64,000 bases of DNA from Alphaproteobacteria bacterium (GTDB lineage Bacteria; Pseudomonadota; Alphaproteobacteria; RF32; CAG-239), in assembly GCA_900767645.1 (NCBI GenBank), contig CAAFZY010000021.1:17013-81012 (forward strand). Reading direction: 5' to 3'. This document shows, piece after piece, positions 52,107 to 60,906 of the stretch. Made by a program: the position numbers and the translations under genes. The notes below the pieces were generated by a model. It was not told the origin of the DNA and ran no database searches. It saw nothing but the letters and a program-made list of their open reading frames with translations. Numbering within the stretch: position 1 is the first letter of the stretch; each line of letters begins with the position of its first letter.

Positions 52107-53924
52107 TCAGAGTTGTGAAGCGTATAAATCCCATAATTTTTCTTGCTCGCCGATATTATAATTAACTTCGGCGAGTTTTTTATTTAACTCAGCATAGTCA
52201 ATATTACCTCCGGCGGCAAGCTGCTCTTCAATGTCATGTTGTTGCCAATAAAGTTCGTCCAAAGCAGTCTCTGTTTGTTTAATTTTAACCTGCAAAGTGC
52301 TTTTAGACATCTTTTTTTCTTTTACCGGACATGCTTTCTGCTTAGGTTTCAGCTCATTTTTATCTGTTTTTTCATTGAGCAAAAAATTGCGATAATCTTC
52401 CAAATCGCCGTCATATTTTTTACAAGTGCCATCACGCACAATCCACAAATCATCAGCCACGCATTGCAGCATATAAAAATCGTGCGTAATTAAAATTACT
52501 GAACCGGTATAGCGATTAATCGCATCAATCAAAGCCTCGCGCCCTTTTAAGTCCAAGTGATTGGTCGGCTCGTCCAAAATCAGCAACTGCGGTTTCGGTA
52601 AACAAATTTCCGCCAAGAGCAACCGCACTTTTTCACCTCCCGAAAGCGATGATATTTTAGTAATCGCCTTTTCTGCCTCAAGCCCGAATCCGGCTAAATA
52701 AGTACGAATCTTGGCTTCAGGTTTATCCGGCATTAAAGCGGTTAAATATTCCACCGGAGTTTTATCTGCCGGCAGAGCCTCGTTTTGATCTTGATTAAAA
52801 TACCCTACCCGCAGTTTTGGTGATTTAAACACCGTCCCGGTAAGCGGCTTTAAAGCGCCGGAAATAAGTTTGGCCAGCGTTGATTTACCGTTACCGTTGC
52901 GCCCAAGCAATCCGATACGCTCGTTTTCAACCAAATTCATATTAACTTTGCTCAAAACCGGCACATTGTTATAGCCTACCGCCACATCTTCAAGCTTCAA
53001 ATACGGCGATGGCAAGTTGTCGGTTTCAGGAAAGTTAAACACATCTTTTTTATCGGGGACAAACTGTAACTGCTCGCCCATTTTTTCAATCATTTTAATA
53101 CGGCTTTGCGCCTGTTTGGCTTTGCTTGCCTTATAACGGAATTTATCAACAAAGGCTCGTAAATGCGCACGTTTTTCTTCATCTTTTTGAATTTGCCGCT
53201 TTAAATTTTCTGTCTTTGACGCGTATGTTGCTTGAAATGTTTGGTAATTACCATGATACAGCACCAATTTTTTGTGCTCAAAATTTAAGATTGCCTCGCA
53301 ATTATTATTCAAAAAACTTTTGTCATGGCTGATAATTAACAAAGTGCCGCGATATTTTTTCAAATAACTTTCAAGCCAGACCGTTGCCTCCCAATCAAGA
53401 TGGTTTGAAGGCTCGTCAAGCAACAAAATATCAGAATTTTGAAACAAAGCGCCCGCCAAAGTCAATCGCATGCGCCAACCGCCGGAAAAGTCATGTATCG
53501 GGCGGATAAAATCTTGCTGTTCAAATCCTAACCCATGCAAAATGGCGGCAACCCTGCTTTCTGCCGAATCGGATTCCAACAAGCGCAAATGCTCGTGAAT
53601 ATCGGCAAGTTCGCTTTCTTTTGCCGTCAAAAGCTTTTCGCGATAATATATCAACGGTTTGTTTTTGCTTAATACAAATTGCAAAATCGGCACCGAAGTA
53701 TCGGATATTTCTTGCTCGGCAAAGGCGATAATCGCATTTTTCGGCGTTTCGATTTTGCCTAAAAACGGCTCGACTTGCCCAAGAATTGCTTTAAACAGAG
53801 TGGATTTTCCACAGCCGTTGTCACCGACAATCCCCACTTTTTGTCCATCGGCAATTTGGCAAGAAGCGCCGTCTAAAAGCTCTTTACCGGCCACCATTAA
53901 TGTTATGTTATCAATTTGTATCAT
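52107..53924 (-). CDS. ABC-F family ATPase (YheS/Uup type)
   Basis: 605-residue cytoplasmic protein with two ABC ATPase domains and no membrane part. Domain 1: GDNGCGKST, FSGGWRMRLTLAGAL, LLLDEPSNHLDWEA. Domain 2: GRNGNGKST, LSGGEKVRLLLAEI, LILDEPTNHLDLK. Between them is the P-site tRNA interaction motif (residues 230-310, RFRYKASKAKQAQSRIK). The C-terminal coiled coil (about 540-605) is present. ABC-F proteins act on ribosomes; the antibiotic-resistance branch is one possibility, but the layout is housekeeping-type. Confidence 0.93.
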   Translation of the reverse strand: MIQIDNITLMVAGKELLDGASCQIADGQKVGIVGDNGCGKSTLFKAILGQVEPFLGKIETPKNAIIAFAEQEISDTSVPILQFVLSKNKPLIYYREKLLTAKESELADIHEHLRLLESDSAESRVAAILHGLGFEQQDFIRPIHDFSGGWRMRLTLAGALFQNSDILLLDEPSNHLDWEATVWLESYLKKYRGTLLIISHDKSFLNNNCEAILNFEHKKLVLYHGNYQTFQATYASKTENLKRQIQKDEEKRAHLRAFVDKFRYKASKAKQAQSRIKMIEKMGEQLQFVPDKKDVFNFPETDNLPSPYLKLEDVAVGYNNVPVLSKVNMNLVENERIGLLGRNGNGKSTLAKLISGALKPLTGTVFKSPKLRVGYFNQDQNEALPADKTPVEYLTALMPDKPEAKIRTYLAGFGLEAEKAITKISSLSGGEKVRLLLAEICLPKPQLLILDEPTNHLDLKGREALIDAINRYTGSVILITHDFYMLQCVADDLWIVRDGTCKKYDGDLEDYRNFLLNEKTDKNELKPKQKACPVKEKKMSKSTLQVKIKQTETALDELYWQQHDIEEQLAAGGNIDYAELNKKLAEVNYNIGEQEKLWDLYASQL

Positions 53925-53941
53925 ATCGCACTCATTTATAT

Positions 53942-53973
53942 AAAAAAAGAGGTTTTATTAAAAACCTCTTTTT
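53942..53973 (-). terminator. terminator of tRNA-Pro
   Basis: AAAAAGAGGTTTT-ATTA-AAAACCTCTTTTT hairpin, just downstream of the tRNA on the minus strand. Confidence 0.85.
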
Positions 53974-53974
53974 A

Positions 53975-54051
53975 TGGTCGGGACGAGAGGATTTGAACCT
54001 CCGGCTTCTTGCACCCCATGCAAGCGCTCTACCAGGCTGAACTACGTCCCG
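53975..54051 (-). tRNA. tRNA-Pro(GGG)
   Basis: 77 nt on the minus strand with encoded CCA. Acceptor CGGGACG/CGTCCCG, anticodon stem CTTGC/GCAAG with loop ATGGGGT, anticodon GGG, T arm GGAGG-TTCAAAT-CCTCT. Reads CCC/CCT. Confidence 0.97.
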
Positions 54052-54091
54052 TTATGTGAATAAAACTCATAATAATCTTTGGTGCAAGCAG

Positions 54092-54105
54092 CCTCCGGCT
54101 TCTTG
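54092..54105. repeat. 14-bp repeat of a tRNA-Pro segment
   Basis: CCTCCGGCTTCTTG, identical to 53998-54011 inside tRNA-Pro, preceded by GGTGCAAGCAG that can pair with it. Part of the 54052-54329 stretch, which otherwise holds no gene that I can support and forms the 5' region of ugd. Confidence 0.4.
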
Positions 54106-54329
54106 TCTTGCTTCGTAAAGCTCGTTTTATAAAAACTCGCTAACTCCGCTTCGGTCAAAGTAACTGTAACATTCGCTAACTTCGTTTCGCTGTTCCTCAA
54201 CATACACAGTTTATTTTTTATTGCAAGTATTTTTTTATCTTGTTGGTCATTATGATAAACTATTTGCTTTTAGATTTGCTTTATGTTAGTTCTGTTCCAA
54301 CTTATAACCACTAAACAAAAGGTAAAATT

Positions 54330-55667
54330 ATGAAAGTTGGAATTATCGGTACCGGATATGTCGGACTTCCTACCGGCGTCGGTCTGGCTGAACTTGGACA
54401 TGATGTTATTTGTATTGATAAAGACGAAAACAAAATCAACGCACTGCAAAACGGTCAAATTACATTGTATGAGGAAGGTTTGGAAGAGCTTCTGCGCAAA
54501 AATTTCCAATCCGGCAAAATAAAATTTACAACCTCAATGCAACAAGGCATTGCCGATGCCGATGTTGTTTTAATTGCCGTCGGCACGCCTCCTCACCCCG
54601 TTACCAAAGCAGCAGATATGCAATACATATACGCCGCGGCGGAAGAACTTTCGCATTATTTAACCGGCTATACGGTTGTGGCGGTTAAATCAACTGTTCC
54701 GGTCGGAACCGGCGATGAAGTTGAAGCAATTATCCGTAAAAACAACTCCAAAGCGGATTTTGACGTTATCTCCGTGCCGGAATTTTTGCGTGAAGGCTAT
54801 GCCGTCAAAGACTTTTTTAACCCTGATCGCATTGTTATCGGCACCGAATCGGAACGCGCCAAATCAACAATGGCTGAATTATATGCCTCTTTTGCCGACA
54901 AAACCACGATTTTATATGTAAAGCGCCGCTCTTCCGAAACCATTAAATACGCATCAAACGCTTTCTTGGCGGTTAAAATTCATTACATCAACGAAATGGC
55001 GGATTTTTGCGAACAATCAGGCGCTGACATCAGCGAGGTCGCCAAAGGTATGGGACTCGACACTCGTATCGGCAACCGCTTTTTGAACGCCGGCCCCGGA
55101 TACGGCGGCAGTTGTTTTCCGAAAGACACTATGGCTATGGCATATATGGCGCGCCAAAACGGTGTGAATATGACGCTTATTGAAGATGTTATTAAAGAAA
55201 ACACCAACCGTAAAAAGAAAATGGCTCATCGAATTTTAGAAGCAGTTAAAGATATACCGAATGCTAAAATTGCGGTTTTGGGTTTGGCTTTCAAAAACGG
55301 CACTGATGACTGCCGTGAAAGTCCGGCGATGGAAATTATCAACGAACTGCTCCGCTTTAATGCCGATATCACCGCTTTTGACCCGCAGGCCATGAAAAAC
55401 GCCAAGCATTTACTCGGCGAACAGATTAAATTTGCCGATAATATGTATAGTGCGCTTCAAAATGCCGATGTTGTGGCAATTTTAACCGAATGGCCGGAAT
55501 TTAAAGAGCTTGATTTACATAAAACCGCCAAATTATTGCGTCATACAAACATTGTTGACTGCCGCAATTTGCTAAACAAAAATCAAGTTTCCGAATTGGG
55601 CTTTAATTACTCTTGCATTGGTTATAATTCCGCATTCGGCTGTAACAAAAGCAAAAAAGCCGCGTAA
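54330..55667 (+). CDS. ugd: UDP-glucose 6-dehydrogenase
   Basis: Oxidises UDP-glucose to UDP-glucuronate for surface polysaccharides or lipid modification. 445 residues. NAD-binding GTGYVGLPTGVGLAELGH at the start, IDKDENKI, VAVKSTVPVGTGD, the catalytic Cys in GYGGSCFPKDT (about residue 259), and VLGLAFKNGTDDCRESP in the C-terminal UDP-binding domain. An AAAGG site precedes the ATG. The hypoxanthine-DNA glycosylase gene follows after 1 nt. Confidence 0.95.
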   Translation: MKVGIIGTGYVGLPTGVGLAELGHDVICIDKDENKINALQNGQITLYEEGLEELLRKNFQSGKIKFTTSMQQGIADADVVLIAVGTPPHPVTKAADMQYIYAAAEELSHYLTGYTVVAVKSTVPVGTGDEVEAIIRKNNSKADFDVISVPEFLREGYAVKDFFNPDRIVIGTESERAKSTMAELYASFADKTTILYVKRRSSETIKYASNAFLAVKIHYINEMADFCEQSGADISEVAKGMGLDTRIGNRFLNAGPGYGGSCFPKDTMAMAYMARQNGVNMTLIEDVIKENTNRKKKMAHRILEAVKDIPNAKIAVLGLAFKNGTDDCRESPAMEIINELLRFNADITAFDPQAMKNAKHLLGEQIKFADNMYSALQNADVVAILTEWPEFKELDLHKTAKLLRHTNIVDCRNLLNKNQVSELGFNYSCIGYNSAFGCNKSKKAA

Positions 55668-55668
55668 C

Positions 55669-56151
55669 ATGCCGCAATGTTTTAATCCGGTAATTTTTCC
55701 GGAAACAAAATTTTTAATTATCGGCACCATGCCGAGCGAAGCGTCATTAAAAGCTCAAGAATATTACGCTTTTAAGCAAAATGCGTTTTGGAAAATTGTG
55801 GCCGATATTGCAGGTTGCCCGCAAACTGATGATTATATGCAAAAGCTTAAGATGTTGCAAAAAATCAAGGCCGGTTTATGGGATAACCTGCAATATTGCG
55901 AGCGCACCGGCAGTTTAGACAGTAATATACGCAACGAATTTCCCAATGATTTTACAAGTTTGCTGAATAACAATCCGCAAATTAAGAAGCTTTTATTTAA
56001 CGGGCAAAAATCATTGGCATTTTTCCAGAAATATCAGACTGATTTGTTAAAAAGATATGATTATGCGGCGTTGCCTTCAACAAGCCCTGCCAACGCCTCA
56101 GTAACATATCAAAACAAACTTATTTTATGGAAATCCGCTTTAACGGATTAA
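55669..56151 (+). CDS. DNA-deoxyinosine glycosylase (UDG superfamily 6-like)
   Basis: 160 residues from the ATG at 55669; the longer frame from 55618 overlaps ugd and is less likely. Uracil-DNA-glycosylase fold with motif 1 IIGTMPSEASLKAQEYYAF, then QNAFWKIV, GLWDNL, and motif 2 LPSTSPANAS. This combination, with TSPAN in motif 2, fits the hypoxanthine-DNA glycosylase branch, which removes deoxyinosine formed by adenine deamination. Co-directional with ugd. Confidence 0.88.
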   Translation: MPQCFNPVIFPETKFLIIGTMPSEASLKAQEYYAFKQNAFWKIVADIAGCPQTDDYMQKLKMLQKIKAGLWDNLQYCERTGSLDSNIRNEFPNDFTSLLNNNPQIKKLLFNGQKSLAFFQKYQTDLLKRYDYAALPSTSPANASVTYQNKLILWKSALTD

Positions 56152-56189
56152 TTTTTTCTTTGCATAGTTGCCAAAAGACGGCAGTTGTT

Positions 56190-56283
56190 ACAACTTATGC
56201 ACAGCATAGACTCGTAAATATTGCAAAAAAAAAACGCGAGCTAAAATCTTTTCAAAACCAACTTTTTGAGGAGATTTTTACTA
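56190..56283 (+). promoter_or_regulatory. pilin leader, copy C (94 bp)
   Basis: Same layout and length as copy A: TTATGCACA nonamer (56195-56203), ACTCGTAAATATTGC, ten A, CGCGAGC, TAAAAT, GAGGAG ribosome-binding site. Nearly identical to orphan copy B, so these two are the closest pair. Confidence 0.75.
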
Positions 56284-57090
56284 ATGAAATCACATTCTAG
56301 CCGCTTTTTACATCGTATATTGTCACACTCCGGTATAAAAGAGGTGTTCACCTCTTCTTTGTCACTCTCCGACTTGATCGGAGAGTCCAGGTCAAATAAA
56401 GTAGCAAATTTGTTCCACCTGGATTATCGGGTCAAACCCGATAATGACAGCTTATGTGCAGGGCGCAGCATGGTAGAAATGTTAGGCGTGCTCGCCATCA
56501 TCGGGGTGCTGTCGGTCGGGGCGATTGCCGGATATTCCAAAGCCATGTTCAAATATAAGCTCAATAAACAGGCGGAAAGCTTTAATATACTGCTGAATAA
56601 TGCTTTACAACTGACTGAAGATTTAACCAAAACGGTAAAATCCGTTGATATTGACACTGATTTTTTTGCTAAAGCGAACTTATTGCCTGACGGTATGTAC
56701 TATAAAGCCAGTAAGAATCGTATTTATGATATTTTCAACAACAAAATTGCGCTTTATTATATAAAGAACGGTTATGCAAAGGTTTATGAATATGTTTTAT
56801 TGATTGATATGGAACGAGCCGGCGCTAAAATAAGTGACCGGAGCCGCGAAATTTGCCGCAACATAGCATTAACCGCCAAAGAAAACGCCGCCAATTTACA
56901 TTCATTCAGAATGCGGTCTTCTACCGAATCAAGCTACACGGAAAATACTTTATACGGGGGATTATCAACAGTTAATTATAATTTATTACAAAATGCAACA
57001 ATTAAACAAATTGACGATATGTGCGCATCTTGCGACTCTGAAGTTGGTTGCCAAATTGTTATGTATCTTAACTTAATACGATATAAATAA
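56284..57090 (+). CDS. prepilin-like protein C with extended leader peptide
   Basis: 268 residues from the ATG at 56284, which follows GAGGAG. Unlike A and D (six-residue leader), the prepilin cleavage site G|RSMVE lies after residue 60. The extra 54 codons include a palindromic element (56360-56449) read in frame. After the site the sequence matches the family (hydrophobic helix, GYSKAMFKYKLNKQAE), then a variable domain with REICRNIALTAKENAANL and a C-terminus with cysteines (CASCDSEVGC). If the leader is removed by prepilin peptidase, the mature protein is normal. Confidence 0.8.
   Translation: MKSHSSRFLHRILSHSGIKEVFTSSLSLSDLIGESRSNKVANLFHLDYRVKPDNDSLCAGRSMVEMLGVLAIIGVLSVGAIAGYSKAMFKYKLNKQAESFNILLNNALQLTEDLTKTVKSVDIDTDFFAKANLLPDGMYYKASKNRIYDIFNNKIALYYIKNGYAKVYEYVLLIDMERAGAKISDRSREICRNIALTAKENAANLHSFRMRSSTESSYTENTLYGGLSTVNYNLLQNATIKQIDDMCASCDSEVGCQIVMYLNLIRYK
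56360..56449 (+). repeat. 90-bp palindromic element inserted in frame in pilin C
   Basis: Ends TGTCA...TGACA form a terminal inverted repeat, with TCCAGGT (56386-56392) and ACCTGGA (56417-56423) as an internal one. Each half is itself a hairpin (CTCTCCGACTTGATCGGAGAG, 56365-56385, and TTATCGGGTCAAACCCGATAA, 56424-56444). Length 90 keeps the frame. An extra hairpin AAGAGGTG-TT-CACCTCTT lies just upstream (56339-56356). Resembles Rickettsia palindromic elements in concept. Confidence 0.7.
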
Positions 57091-57092
57091 GC

Positions 57093-57127
57093 AAAACCCC
57101 GCCGGAAAATCATTCAAGCGGGGTTTT
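57093..57127. terminator. bidirectional terminator between pilin C and recA
   Basis: AAAACCCCGC / GCGGGGTTTT 10-bp stem with a 15-nt loop, between convergent genes. Confidence 0.8.
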
Positions 57128-57145
57128 CGCCGTAAACAAGATTAA

Positions 57146-58174
57146 TTAATCTTCATCACTGACCGGTTCATCATCACCGATTAACTCTGTGGTTAAATGA
57201 CCGGCATCGGCGCGAATTTTGTTTTCAATTTCATCGGCAACAGCCGGATTATCACGCAGGAACAATTTTGCGTTTTCACGTCCCTGCCCCAACTTTTCGC
57301 CTTTGTATGAGAACCATGCGCCTGATTTTTCAACAATTCCGGCTTTGACGCCCAAATCAATCAATTCACCGGTTTTGGAAATGCCCTCGCCGTACATAAT
57401 GTCAAAGTCAACGGTTTTGAACGGAGGAGCAACCTTGTTTTTAACAATTTTAACGCGGGTTTGGCTACCGATAACATCGTCTTTATCTTTAATGGCGCCG
57501 ATGCGGCGAATATCCATACGAACGGAAGCGTAAAATTTAAGCGCGTTACCGCCGGTGGTGGTTTCGGGGTTGCCGAACATAACGCCGATTTTCATACGAA
57601 TCTGGTTAATAAAAATAATCAGCGTATTGGAGCGTGAAACGGTTGAGGTGAGTTTACGCAAGGCCTGACTCATCAAGCGAGCTTGCAAGCCCATGTGCGA
57701 ATCGCCCATTTCACCTTCAAGTTCGGCCTTCGGAACCAAAGCGGCAACCGAGTCTACAACTAAAACATCAATTGCGCCGGAGCGAACCAAAGTGTCGGCA
57801 ATTTCCAACGCCTGTTCGCCGGCATCAGGTTGCGAAATCAGCAAATTTTCAATATCAACGCCGATTTTTTTGGCATAAGACGGGTCAAGCGCGTGTTCGG
57901 CATCAATAAAGGCACAAGTTCCGCCTTTTTTCTGAGCTTGAGCAATAACACTCAATGCCAATGTGGTTTTACCGGAGCTTTCAGGACCGTAAATTTCAAT
58001 GATACGACCTTTAGGTAAGCCACCGATACCAAGGGCGATATCAATACCGAGCGAACCGGTGGAAACAGCTTCAATATCAATGTTGGTGCTTTGTCCCAAC
58101 CGCATAATCGAACCTTTACCGAAGGCTCTTTCAATTTGGCTTAACGCCGCGTCAAGGGCTTTATCTTTTTCCAT
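57146..58174 (-). CDS. recA: recombinase RecA
   Basis: Strand-exchange protein of homologous recombination and coprotease for LexA. 342 residues. Walker [11 protein letters not shown] (about residue 65), Walker [11 protein letters not shown], loop L1 [16 protein letters not shown], loop L2 [27 protein letters not shown], and the acidic C-terminus DDEPVSDED. An alphaproteobacterial SOS box lies 42 nt before the start. Confidence 0.98.
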   Translation of the reverse strand: MEKDKALDAALSQIERAFGKGSIMRLGQSTNIDIEAVSTGSLGIDIALGIGGLPKGRIIEIYGPESSGKTTLALSVIAQAQKKGGTCAFIDAEHALDPSYAKKIGVDIENLLISQPDAGEQALEIADTLVRSGAIDVLVVDSVAALVPKAELEGEMGDSHMGLQARLMSQALRKLTSTVSRSNTLIIFINQIRMKIGVMFGNPETTTGGNALKFYASVRMDIRRIGAIKDKDDVIGSQTRVKIVKNKVAPPFKTVDFDIMYGEGISKTGELIDLGVKAGIVEKSGAWFSYKGEKLGQGRENAKLFLRDNPAVADEIENKIRADAGHLTTELIGDDEPVSDED

Positions 58175-58215
58175 ATTTTTCTCACTTTCAGTTAAAAACT
58201 TCTGCTATTAGTTAT

Positions 58216-58230
58216 GTTCGGTTTTTGTTC
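58216..58230 (-). promoter_or_regulatory. alphaproteobacterial SOS (LexA) box of recA
   Basis: GTTC-N7-GTTC on the plus strand, i.e. GAAC-N7-GAAC read toward recA, at -42 to -56 from its ATG. Exact match to the direct-repeat LexA operator of Alphaproteobacteria. Confidence 0.8.
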
Positions 58231-58264
58231 TTTTTGCAAGAACTATTTTTAAGTTATTAAATTT

Positions 58265-59146
58265 TTATCTTTTATTCGGCTTGCCTCCGGCAATGATTTT
58301 GTTTAAATTACGGCGGTCAAGCTGGCGAAATTCTTCCAAAGCCGCCGTTACAACCGCCCCGAAAATCACCGCCGCCCAATACAGATACATCCACACTAAA
58401 GTTAAAGGCACCGCGGCAACCGCTCCGTACAAAGTTTTATAAGTATTGTTTTTGACCATAAACATTGAAAAGCCGAAGCGCAAAACCCAAAACAGACACA
58501 TGGCGACAAACGCACCGGCACCGGCATTTAAAAAATCAACTTTTTTATTAGGCACAAAGATATAAACGCCGGTTAATACCAACCATGTTAATAAAAACGG
58601 CAAAATGCTCCCCATAATGACCTGCAGTTCAGGCACGGTGTGCAAAACATCATTAAATGCCGCATATCCTTTGAGCGAAAACGCCGTGCCCAAAAGCAAC
58701 GGACCTAATGTGATGATGGTCCAATATAAGGTGATTTTAGTGGTAAAACGCCGCGGACGGGTTACCTTAAAAATAAAGTTAAAACTGTTTTCAATTGTGG
58801 ATAACAGTAAAATAGCGGTCAAGGCAATACCGACCACGCCGATAGTGGTGAGCTTGGCGGTTGCGTTAATAAATTGAGCAAAATAAAGCTTTATATCTTC
58901 TCCGGTATCGGGCATTAAGTTTTGAATTATCATATCCTGAACCTGTTGGCGCACTTCATTAAAAACCGGAAACGCCGAAAAGATAGCCAAAGCAATGGCC
59001 AAAACCGGCACCAGCGCGATTAATGAAGTGTAGCTTAATGATGAAGCAACCCGCAAAACAGTGTCATTTTGCGCCCGTTTCATAACAAAATACACAAATT
59101 CTCTTATTTTTTGCATTATTTCTAAAAGTTTGTTTTTCCAGTACAT
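58265..59146 (-). CDS. YihY/BrkB family inner-membrane protein
   Basis: 293 residues from the ATG at 59146 (the frame extends to a TTG at 59161). About six predicted helices. Signature regions: RVASSLSYTSLIALVPVLAIALAIFSAFP near residue 35, the polar-helix region TVELQ, and the end YLYWAAVIFGAVVTAALEEF. The family, once annotated as ribonuclease BN, is now regarded as membrane proteins of unknown function. Divergent from fabI and downstream of recA in the opposite order; not coupled. Confidence 0.88.
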   Translation of the reverse strand: MYWKNKLLEIMQKIREFVYFVMKRAQNDTVLRVASSLSYTSLIALVPVLAIALAIFSAFPVFNEVRQQVQDMIIQNLMPDTGEDIKLYFAQFINATAKLTTIGVVGIALTAILLLSTIENSFNFIFKVTRPRRFTTKITLYWTIITLGPLLLGTAFSLKGYAAFNDVLHTVPELQVIMGSILPFLLTWLVLTGVYIFVPNKKVDFLNAGAGAFVAMCLFWVLRFGFSMFMVKNNTYKTLYGAVAAVPLTLVWMYLYWAAVIFGAVVTAALEEFRQLDRRNLNKIIAGGKPNKR

Positions 59147-59169
59147 TTTCTTAAATCTCAAAAAACAGT

Positions 59170-59198
59170 TTACAAACGCGATATTATTGGCTAAATAT
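59170..59198 (+). promoter_or_regulatory. candidate promoter of fabI
   Basis: TTTACA at 59170-59175, 17-bp spacer, TAAATA at 59193-59198. Confidence 0.55.
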
Positions 59199-59254
59199 CA
59201 CACCTAGAAGATAATGTATATTAAAAAATTTAAAACGCAAAGGAAAATATAAAA

Positions 59255-60085
59255 ATGACTAACGTTACTCCGCTGATGGCCGGTAAAAAAGGTTTGATTA
59301 TGGGCTTGGCTAACGACCACTCCATTGCTTGGGGTATTGCTCGCGCACTTAACGAACAAGGCGCTCAAATTGCCATTTCATACCAAAATGAGGCTTTGGA
59401 AAAAAGAGTAAAGCCTCTTTCAGAGCAACTTGATAACGAACCGCTTTTGATTAAATGCGACGTTTCCGATTCTGCCTCGGTTGAAGCCTGCTTTAAAGAA
59501 CTCGGTGAAAAATGGGGCAAACTTGACTTTGTAGTTCATGCAATTGCTTTTTCAGATAAAGAACAGCTTAAAGGTCGCACCATTGACACCACTTTGGATA
59601 ACTTTTTAAACACTATGCAAATTTCATGCTATTCGTTTTTAGAGGCCTGCCGTTGCGCATCTCCGATTATGAACGAAGGCGGATCTATTGTTACCCTCAC
59701 CTATTTGGGTGCCGAACGCGTTTTGCCGAACTATAACATTATGGGTGTTGCCAAAGCCGCTTTGGAAGCATCAGTTCGTTATGCCGCCGTTGATTTGGGT
59801 GCGCAAGGAGTTCGCGTTAATGCTATTTCAGCCGGCCCGATTAAAACTTTGGCTGCTTCCGGTATCGGTGATTTCAGAAAAATTTTACGTTGGAACGAAT
59901 TAAACGCTCCGTTGTTGCGCAACGTTACGCAAGAAGAAGTCGGAAAAGCCGCGCTTGCATTACTTTCGCCTTTGGGCGTTGCCATTACCGGCGAAGTTGT
60001 TCACGTTGACAACGGCTATAACAAAATTGCCATGATGAGCCTTAAAAACGTTCACGAATCGGCTGAGGTTTTGGCTGAATTTTAA
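59255..60085 (+). CDS. fabI: enoyl-[acyl-carrier-protein] reductase (NADH)
   Basis: Last reductive step of fatty-acid elongation. 276 residues, SDR fold. N-terminal GKKGLIMGLANDHSIAWGIA binds NADH; FVVHAIAFSDK; the catalytic Tyr-x6-Lys is present as YNIMGVAKAALE, with the first Tyr of the FabI pair in LTYLGAERVLPNYN. The SAGPIKTLAASGI loop is typical. Monocistronic, with its own promoter and terminator. Triclosan-sensitive type by family, as judged from layout only. Confidence 0.96.
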   Translation: MTNVTPLMAGKKGLIMGLANDHSIAWGIARALNEQGAQIAISYQNEALEKRVKPLSEQLDNEPLLIKCDVSDSASVEACFKELGEKWGKLDFVVHAIAFSDKEQLKGRTIDTTLDNFLNTMQISCYSFLEACRCASPIMNEGGSIVTLTYLGAERVLPNYNIMGVAKAALEASVRYAAVDLGAQGVRVNAISAGPIKTLAASGIGDFRKILRWNELNAPLLRNVTQEEVGKAALALLSPLGVAITGEVVHVDNGYNKIAMMSLKNVHESAEVLAEF

Positions 60086-60097
60086 TTGATTTACATC

Positions 60098-60131
60098 AAA
60101 GACCCGATATATCCATCGGGTCTTTGTTTTT
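60098..60131 (+). terminator. terminator of fabI
   Basis: AAAGACCCGAT-N6-ATCGGGTCTTT followed by GTTTTTA; directly upstream of the glycosyltransferase start region. Confidence 0.85.
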
Positions 60132-60147
60132 ATTCGGAGAAAATAAA

Positions 60148-60906
60148 ATGAAATTATCGGTTTACTTGGTTACCTTAAATGAAGAATTGCGTTTGGATAA
60201 AACCTTAAAAGCGGCTTCCGAAGTTGCCGATGAAATTGTGGTAGTTGACAGCGGAAGCACCGACAAAACCGCCGAAATTGCCGAAAAGCACCACGCTAAA
60301 TTTTTGTTCCATAAATGGAAAAATATTTCCGCCCAAAAACATTTTGCTCAAAATAAATGCGCAAATGACTGGGTTTTATCGCTTGATGCCGATGAAGTTT
60401 TATCCGATGAACTGATTGCTGAAATCAAACGAATCAAACAGAATCCGACCGCCAATGCATATAAAATGAAAATTTGCGATATGCTCCCCGGTGATAAAAA
60501 GCCGCGTATTTTTGCCAAAACATACAATCAGGTTCGGCTTTACAACCGCAAAAAAGCCAACATGCCCGATGATTTAACCCATGACCGCGTGGTTTTAGGT
60601 GAAAACTGCAGTGTTGAACAGTTAAAAGCAAAAGTAAATCACTATTCATATATATCGCTTACTCAACTTTGGTTTAAGCTTAATATGTATACTGACGAAT
60701 TGGTACAAACCGCTCTGAAAAAAAACAAAAAATATTCGCGCTTGCGCCTTTATACCGAAATGCCGCGGCAATTTTTGATTTACTACTTTATGCGCCGCTA
60801 CTTTTTATACGGAACCTGCGGTTTTTATATGGCAACTTCATATGCATATTTTCGTTTTTTGAAAATCGCAAAGTGGTTTGAATGGCAAGCTCTGCATAAA
60901 AAATAA
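60148..60906 (+). CDS. glycosyltransferase family 2 (LPS-core type)
   Basis: 252 residues from the ATG at 60148, which follows GGAGAA; the longer frame (60124) starts inside the fabI terminator. GT-A fold: SVYLVTLNEELRLDKTL, VVVDSGSTDKTAEIAE, and the metal motif DADE in LSLDADEVLS. The C-terminal part has NHYSY and a KY/RFFLYG region, as in WaaE/LgtF-like LPS-core glucosyltransferases. Acts at the inner leaflet; acceptor not deducible. A hydrophobic stretch near the C-terminus may aid membrane attachment. Confidence 0.85.
   Translation: MKLSVYLVTLNEELRLDKTLKAASEVADEIVVVDSGSTDKTAEIAEKHHAKFLFHKWKNISAQKHFAQNKCANDWVLSLDADEVLSDELIAEIKRIKQNPTANAYKMKICDMLPGDKKPRIFAKTYNQVRLYNRKKANMPDDLTHDRVVLGENCSVEQLKAKVNHYSYISLTQLWFKLNMYTDELVQTALKKNKKYSRLRLYTEMPRQFLIYYFMRRYFLYGTCGFYMATSYAYFRFLKIAKWFEWQALHKK

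Noticed and set aside
52107..53924. ABC-F protein as an antibiotic resistance determinant
   Set aside because: Layout fits housekeeping Uup/YheS-type proteins, and no regulatory leader or mobile context was seen.
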